DNA from: Negativicoccus succinicivorans
GTDB taxonomy: Bacteria > Bacillota > Negativicutes > Veillonellales > Negativicoccaceae
DNA: 64,000 bases
Direction: 5' to 3'
Assembly (NCBI RefSeq): GCF_018372215.1
Contig: NZ_JAHAJN010000001.1
Coordinates: forward strand, 186,001 to 250,000
Part shown: piece by piece, positions 60,137-64,000 of the stretch
Position numbering within the stretch: the stretch's first letter is position 1
How the letters are laid out: each line of letters starts with the position of its first letter
Program-made: the position numbers and the translations under genes
The notes under the pieces: model-generated
Seen by the model: the letters and a program-made list of their open reading frames with translations, nothing else
Databases searched by the model: none
Told to the model about the DNA's origin: nothing

Positions 60137-62555
60137 AACGTAAGCTGCAATTAAATGCTTTTAACCGTTGGACAATCCGTTGAATTCGTTCATCCACCTC
60201 GTGATCCTGCAAGGTGCGATCCGGCGCGCGGAAATGCAGCGCATAGGCCATGCTGACAAAACCGCTCGGCACCTGATCACCGCTGTAACGATCAAACAGT
60301 TCGACCGATTCAAGAATCGCTTCGCCCTGTCGTTGCATGACATCAACCAAAGTCGAATGCGTGACACCTTCCGGAACTAAAATGGCCAGATCCCGATCCA
60401 GCGTCGGATACTTCGGCAAGCTTTGGTATTCCGGTATTGTCGCAATGTACGGCAACAATGCTTCGATATCCACTGTGAATATATACATTGTCAGTTTCAA
60501 GCCGTACCCTTTTTGGGCAACGGGATGCAATTCACCGCAAGACAGCAAAACTTTGCCGTCACGCAGCGCGGCGGCCGCCTTCCCCGGATGGTAAATTGCG
60601 TCTTCCGCTACATCCCAACGGTAATCGGTGACGCCCAGTCGGGAAAGAACCGTTTCCATCAAACCTTTGACATCATAAAAATCGTAGGCATGCTGTGCCT
60701 GCGGCCAACGTGCAACCCCTGTGCTACCGCAAAGAACCCCCGTGACAAACGGTTTTTCTTCCGGTAATTCGGCAAGCGGTAATTCTTTCGGCAAATACAC
60801 GGATGCCGCTTCAAACAGCGCCAAGTTTTCATTTTTCACGGCAAGATTGCGCTTGACCGCCTGCAACAGACTCGGTACAAGTGTAGTCCGCATTTGCGGG
60901 AAATCATCGGTAATCGGATTTAATACGGAAACCGCCTGATAGCGGCTGTCTGATTCTGCCAACCCCAATGCTTTCAAATCTTGCGGTGCCATGAAACTGA
61001 AGGTAACCGTCTCGGAAAGACCGGCTTGTACCAGGATATCACGAATAGTTTCGATCGCTGCGTGCTCATCGCTTTGACGACCACTGGTTTGGCGCCCGAG
61101 CGGTAATGTATTCGGAATTTTATCATAGCCGTAGAGACGCGCCACTTCTTCAACAATATCAGCCAGTTCCGCTACGTCACCGCGCCAGCTCGGAACAGTT
61201 AAGAACAGTGCTTCACCCTGTTCGGTGATGTCAAAATAAAGGCGTTTCAAGATATCGATAATTTCAGCCCGTTCCAACGTAATCCCGATTGCCCGGTTAA
61301 TTTCCTCTACCGTAACGGTGAGTGTGCGCGTCGGTTGCGGTTCGGGATACACATCAAGATACCCCGGGGCCACTTCGCAGGCGCCCATTTCCTGCAGCAG
61401 CTGCGCGGCTCGATCTAAAGCAAGTGTCGTAATATCGGGATCAATACCGCGTTCAAAACGTCCCGACGCTTCCGAACGCAGACCGTGTTTACGCGCGGTG
61501 CGACGAATGGTCGCGCCGTTGAATGTGGCGGCCTCCAACAATACGGTCGTTGTTTGGTCGGTCACTTCCGTGCGTTGTCCGCCCATAATACCGGCAAGTC
61601 CGACCGCACCGTCTCGGTCGGCAATGACCAACTGATCCTCTGCTAAGGTTCGTTCTTTATCGTCCAAGGTCACTAACAATTCGCCTTGCAATGCACGGCG
61701 ACAAATTAATTCGTGTCCCGCAAGCGTATCATAGTCGTACGCATGCAACGGCTGCCCTTGCTCCAACATGACAAAATTCGTCACATCGACAACATTATTG
61801 ATGCTGCGAATATTCGCACTGCGCAGCGCATCCTGCAGCCATTCCGGCGAAGGCGCAATTTTCACATTGCGCAAAAGTCGCGTCGAAAAACGTTCGCAAA
61901 GATCGGTGGCGGCAAGCGTCACTTTTGCGTCTTCCGTAATCGCCGTACCGGACTCGTTCACTTGAATGGTCGGCAGGCTCAATTGACTGTTGAACAACGC
62001 CGCAAATTCACGAGCCAATCCCACCATGCTGAAACAATCCGCTCGATTCGGTGTAAGTTCAAACTCGAAAATCACATCATCGAGACCTAAAAACTCATGG
62101 ATATCATGACCCACCGGAATATCATTCGGCAAGATAAAAATACCGTCAGCGCGTGCGCCGGATAACAGGCTCAAATCGAAGCCCAATTCATTTGCCGAAC
62201 ACATCATGCCGAACGAAGGTACACCGCGTAATTTCGATGTTTTAATGTGAATACCACCCGGTAAATATGAGTTCGGTTGCGCTACCGGTACAATTTGACC
62301 CGGACGCACATTCTTTGCCCCGGTGCAAATCTGCAACGTTTCCGTTCCTACATCCACTTGGCAGACAACGAGTTTGTCTGCATTGGGATGCGGATCAACT
62401 GAAAGAATTTTACCCGTAACGACATTTTTAATATCTTTGCCGGGGACATGTACTTTTTCCACCGGAATACCTGCCATAGTCAGTGTTTCGGCGAGCTCTT
62501 CCGGATCTCCCTCAATCGTGACATAGTGGCGCAGCCAGGTTAACGATGCCAGCAT
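60135..62555 (-). CDS. pheT: Phenylalanyl-tRNA synthetase beta subunit
   Basis: 806 residues. N-terminal tRNA-binding (EMAP-like) domain 'NVVTGKILSVDPHPNADKL', B3/B4 editing domains, B5 domain, and C-terminal ferredoxin-fold anticodon-binding domain ('FDRYSGDQVPSGFVSMAYAL'). The alpha2-beta2 enzyme attaches Phe to tRNA-Phe. Starts 11 bases after pheS and is controlled by the same T-box. Confidence 0.97.
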   Translation of the reverse strand: MLASLTWLRHYVTIEGDPEELAETLTMAGIPVEKVHVPGKDIKNVVTGKILSVDPHPNADKLVVCQVDVGTETLQICTGAKNVRPGQIVPVAQPNSYLPGGIHIKTSKLRGVPSFGMMCSANELGFDLSLLSGARADGIFILPNDIPVGHDIHEFLGLDDVIFEFELTPNRADCFSMVGLAREFAALFNSQLSLPTIQVNESGTAITEDAKVTLAATDLCERFSTRLLRNVKIAPSPEWLQDALRSANIRSINNVVDVTNFVMLEQGQPLHAYDYDTLAGHELICRRALQGELLVTLDDKERTLAEDQLVIADRDGAVGLAGIMGGQRTEVTDQTTTVLLEAATFNGATIRRTARKHGLRSEASGRFERGIDPDITTLALDRAAQLLQEMGACEVAPGYLDVYPEPQPTRTLTVTVEEINRAIGITLERAEIIDILKRLYFDITEQGEALFLTVPSWRGDVAELADIVEEVARLYGYDKIPNTLPLGRQTSGRQSDEHAAIETIRDILVQAGLSETVTFSFMAPQDLKALGLAESDSRYQAVSVLNPITDDFPQMRTTLVPSLLQAVKRNLAVKNENLALFEAASVYLPKELPLAELPEEKPFVTGVLCGSTGVARWPQAQHAYDFYDVKGLMETVLSRLGVTDYRWDVAEDAIYHPGKAAAALRDGKVLLSCGELHPVAQKGYGLKLTMYIFTVDIEALLPYIATIPEYQSLPKYPTLDRDLAILVPEGVTHSTLVDVMQRQGEAILESVELFDRYSGDQVPSGFVSMAYALHFRAPDRTLQDHEVDERIQRIVQRLKAFNCSLR

Positions 62556-62566
62556 ATATTTCCCTC

Positions 62567-63589
62567 CTAAAACTGCGCCAAGAAGCGCACATCATTATCA
62601 TAAAATAAACGTAAATCGTCAATTCCGTACACCAGCATGGCAATTCGTTCCACACCCATACCGAACGCAAAACCGCTGATTTTTTCCGGATCGTAACCGT
62701 TTAAACGCAATACGTTCGGGTGCACCATCCCGCAACCGAGAATTTCCAACCATTCTTCGGACGTATCCACCGTGCCGCCTTTACTGTGGCGTTTGCGGAA
62801 CGAAATATCGACTTCCGCGCTCGGTTCCGTAAACGGGAAATAGCTGGCACGAAAGCGCACCTTGGTATCTGTACCGAAAATTTCCCGGCCAAAATGTTCA
62901 ATTGTTCCCTTCAAGTCGGAAAACGTAATTCCCTGATCAAGCAAGAGTCCTTCGACCTGATGGAACACCGGTGAATGCGTCGCATCATAGTCGGAACGAT
63001 ATACTTTGCCGGGCGCAATAATACGAATCGGCGTGTTCGGTTCCTGTGACTGCATCGTGCGCGCCTGAACCGGCGACGTATGCGTACGTAAAAGAATCGA
63101 ATCATTGATATAAAACGAATCTTGCATATCACGCGCCGGATGATCTTTGGGGAAATTCAGACTTTGAAAGTTATAAAAATCATCTTCGATTTCCGGACCT
63201 TGCGCAATCGTATACCCCATCTTCATAAAAATATCCTGAATGCGACGATTGATCTGCGTCAATGGATGCAAATGTCCCTGCAGCGGTCGACGTCCCGGTA
63301 ATGTAATATCAATTTTTTCCGCCGCCAACCGTTCACTCAGTGCTTTTTGTGCCAGTTCATCCTGCTTCTCGCTCAGGTTTTTTTGCAAAAGGCCGCGCAC
63401 TTCGTTAGCGAGCGCTCCCACGACCGGCCGCTCTTCAGCAGTCAGATCCTTCATGCCGCGCAATATCGCAGTCAGTTCCCCTTTTTTACCTAAGAACGCT
63501 ACTCGGATTTTTTGTAACTCCGATTCGTTCGCAGCGGCTGCGATTTCTTCCAACGCACGCCGTTGCAGTTCCTGCATTTCCTCTTTCAT
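62567..63589 (-). CDS. pheS: Phenylalanyl-tRNA synthetase alpha subunit
   Basis: 340 residues. Coiled-coil N-terminus, class II core motif 2 'FHQVEGLLLDQGITFSDLKG' and 'RFRASYFPFTEPSAEVDI', and motif 3 'GFAFGMGVERIAMLVYGI'. Catalytic subunit of PheRS. Preceded by the phenylalanine T-box leader. Confidence 0.97.
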   Translation of the reverse strand: MKEEMQELQRRALEEIAAAANESELQKIRVAFLGKKGELTAILRGMKDLTAEERPVVGALANEVRGLLQKNLSEKQDELAQKALSERLAAEKIDITLPGRRPLQGHLHPLTQINRRIQDIFMKMGYTIAQGPEIEDDFYNFQSLNFPKDHPARDMQDSFYINDSILLRTHTSPVQARTMQSQEPNTPIRIIAPGKVYRSDYDATHSPVFHQVEGLLLDQGITFSDLKGTIEHFGREIFGTDTKVRFRASYFPFTEPSAEVDISFRKRHSKGGTVDTSEEWLEILGCGMVHPNVLRLNGYDPEKISGFAFGMGVERIAMLVYGIDDLRLFYDNDVRFLAQF

Positions 63590-63607
63590 AACAACCCTCC
63601 TGAAAAC

Positions 63608-63838
63608 ACAAAAAGACCCTCGCCTGGGGCGAAAGTCTCTTCCGCGGTACCACCCAAATAAGTACTCGAAATCTTTATCGCAGAAATACGTTTTGCCTAC
63701 GTTATCAGCAAACTGCTCCCGAATGAACTGTATGGTTTCACACGCCGACTTTTCCAGTCATGAAATCGGCTCCCTGAAGTGCGAATATTCCATACACCTT
63801 TCGTTCCTAGCATCCAATGTGAAATTAAAGATAGTATA
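63608..63838 (-). promoter_or_regulatory. Phenylalanine T-box leader of pheST
   Basis: The T-box core TGGTACCGCGG (63652-63642, in GGGTGGTACCGCGG) pairs with uncharged tRNA CCA. A stem I candidate of GTATGG/CCATAC over CGAA/TTCG leaves an internal loop AGTTCA containing TTC at 63727-63725, the Phe codon. A terminator stem AGACTTTCGCC-CCA-GGCGAGGGTCT with T5 (about 63611-63638) follows. Starved Phe-tRNA should favour the antiterminator. Leader promoter TTGCGG-17-TATACT at 63833-63861. Confidence 0.92.
63611..63638 (-). terminator. Regulated terminator within the Phe T-box
   Basis: AGACTTTCGCC / GGCGAGGGTCT with G-U pairs and a T5 run on the minus strand, mutually exclusive with the antiterminator formed by the T-box sequence. 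Confidence 0.85.
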
Positions 63839-63861
63839 ACAAGTTAACTTTGATTCCGCAA
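63833..63861 (-). promoter_or_regulatory. Promoter of the Phe T-box/pheST
   Basis: TTGCGG (63861-63856), 17 bases, TATACT (63838-63833) on the minus strand, just past the stop codon of the acyl-CoA dehydrogenase gene. Confidence 0.75.
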
Positions 63862-63866
63862 GTCGC

Positions 63867-64000
63867 TTATGTAAACTTGAGACCGCCGGCGATAATGCCT
63901 CGTTGTACCTGATTGCTGCCTTCAAAAATTTGCATGACTTTGGCATCACGCATATATTTTTCTAACGGCGCTTCTTTGGAGTAACCGGCGCCGCCCATAA
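63867..64000 (-). CDS. Acyl-CoA dehydrogenase, C-terminal end (5' part beyond the window)
   Basis: The last 44 codons read 'GGAGYSKEAPLEKYMRDAKVMQIFEGSNQVQR' (in two parts: MGGAGYSKEAPLEKYMRDAK, then VMQIFEGSNQVQR) and end 'GIIAGGLKFT'. The MRDAK...EGSNQVQR stretch is the classical C-terminal active-site/FAD-contact region of short-chain acyl-CoA (butyryl-CoA) dehydrogenases. Chain specificity and partner genes (for example etfAB) are outside the window. No terminator was recognised before the pheS promoter. Confidence 0.88.
   Translation of the reverse strand, partial: MGGAGYSKEAPLEKYMRDAKVMQIFEGSNQVQRGIIAGGLKFT

Overview
The window is an ordinary chromosomal housekeeping stretch of a low-to-moderate GC Firmicute. 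The gene set suggests the class Negativicutes (Veillonellaceae-like): CtsR-McsA-McsB-ClpC, PolC, a phenylalanine T-box, FakA/FakB, an IspD-IspF fusion, and an acyl-CoA dehydrogenase tail at the right edge. The taxonomic placement is inference from gene content, not from a search. No prophage, insertion sequence, CRISPR array, toxin-antitoxin pair or rRNA operon was seen. Nearly every gene lies on the minus strand, so operons read from high to low coordinates. Only a SpeD-like gene and an M29 aminopeptidase are on the plus strand. Genes are tightly packed with ATGA, TTGA or TAATG overlaps, and there is no gap above 300 bases without a gene.

Layout. 1-5784: DUF5693 (cut by the edge), DUF2993, prfB (with a programmed +1 frameshift) and secA, read from a sigma-A promoter. 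5782-6785: hpf, with a sigma-H-like promoter, and a cold-shock gene. 6824-10089: a polar amino-acid ABC transporter whose permease/ATPase pair and two binding-protein genes have separate promoters. 10101-13946: yacL-like PIN/TRAM, ispDF and gltX. 13954-15370: radA. 15369-20008: ctsR-mcsA-mcsB-clpC. 20035-20597: an odd SpeD-like protein divergent from ctsR. 20604-23139: fakB-fakA. 23143-29206: U32 protease, mutS2, alpha/beta hydrolase and a small unknown gene. 29235-38962: rpsB, tsf, pyrH, frr, a small ORF, uppS, cdsA, dxr, rseP, ispG and proS. 38971-47771: comEA, comEC, holA, a VanW-family gene and polC. 47778-50092: M29 aminopeptidase, an EamA transporter and tRNA-Val. 50101-60034: a P-loop/Asp23 protein, miaB, mutS, mutL, a methyltransferase, miaA, hfq and a PLP-dependent lyase. 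60099-63861: Phe T-box, pheS and pheT. 63867-64000: the end of an acyl-CoA dehydrogenase gene.

How the genes work together. Three enzymes of the MEP isoprenoid pathway (Dxr, IspD-IspF, IspG) are present, with UppS using the product for undecaprenyl phosphate. CdsA and FakAB serve phospholipid synthesis. Translation is covered by RF2, EF-Ts, S2, RRF, HPF, GltX, ProS, PheST, MiaA and MiaB. DNA maintenance is covered by PolC, HolA, MutS, MutL, MutS2 and RadA, and DNA uptake by ComEA and ComEC.

The most interesting departures from the textbook families are: a SpeD-like protein that keeps the pyruvoyl serine but has lost several other catalytic positions; a PolC with no DnaQ-type exonuclease domain; a ComEC whose beta-lactamase-like tail lacks the metal-binding motif; a P-loop NTPase fused to an Asp23-like domain; and a 32-base perfect palindrome at the tsf stop codon just before pyrH.
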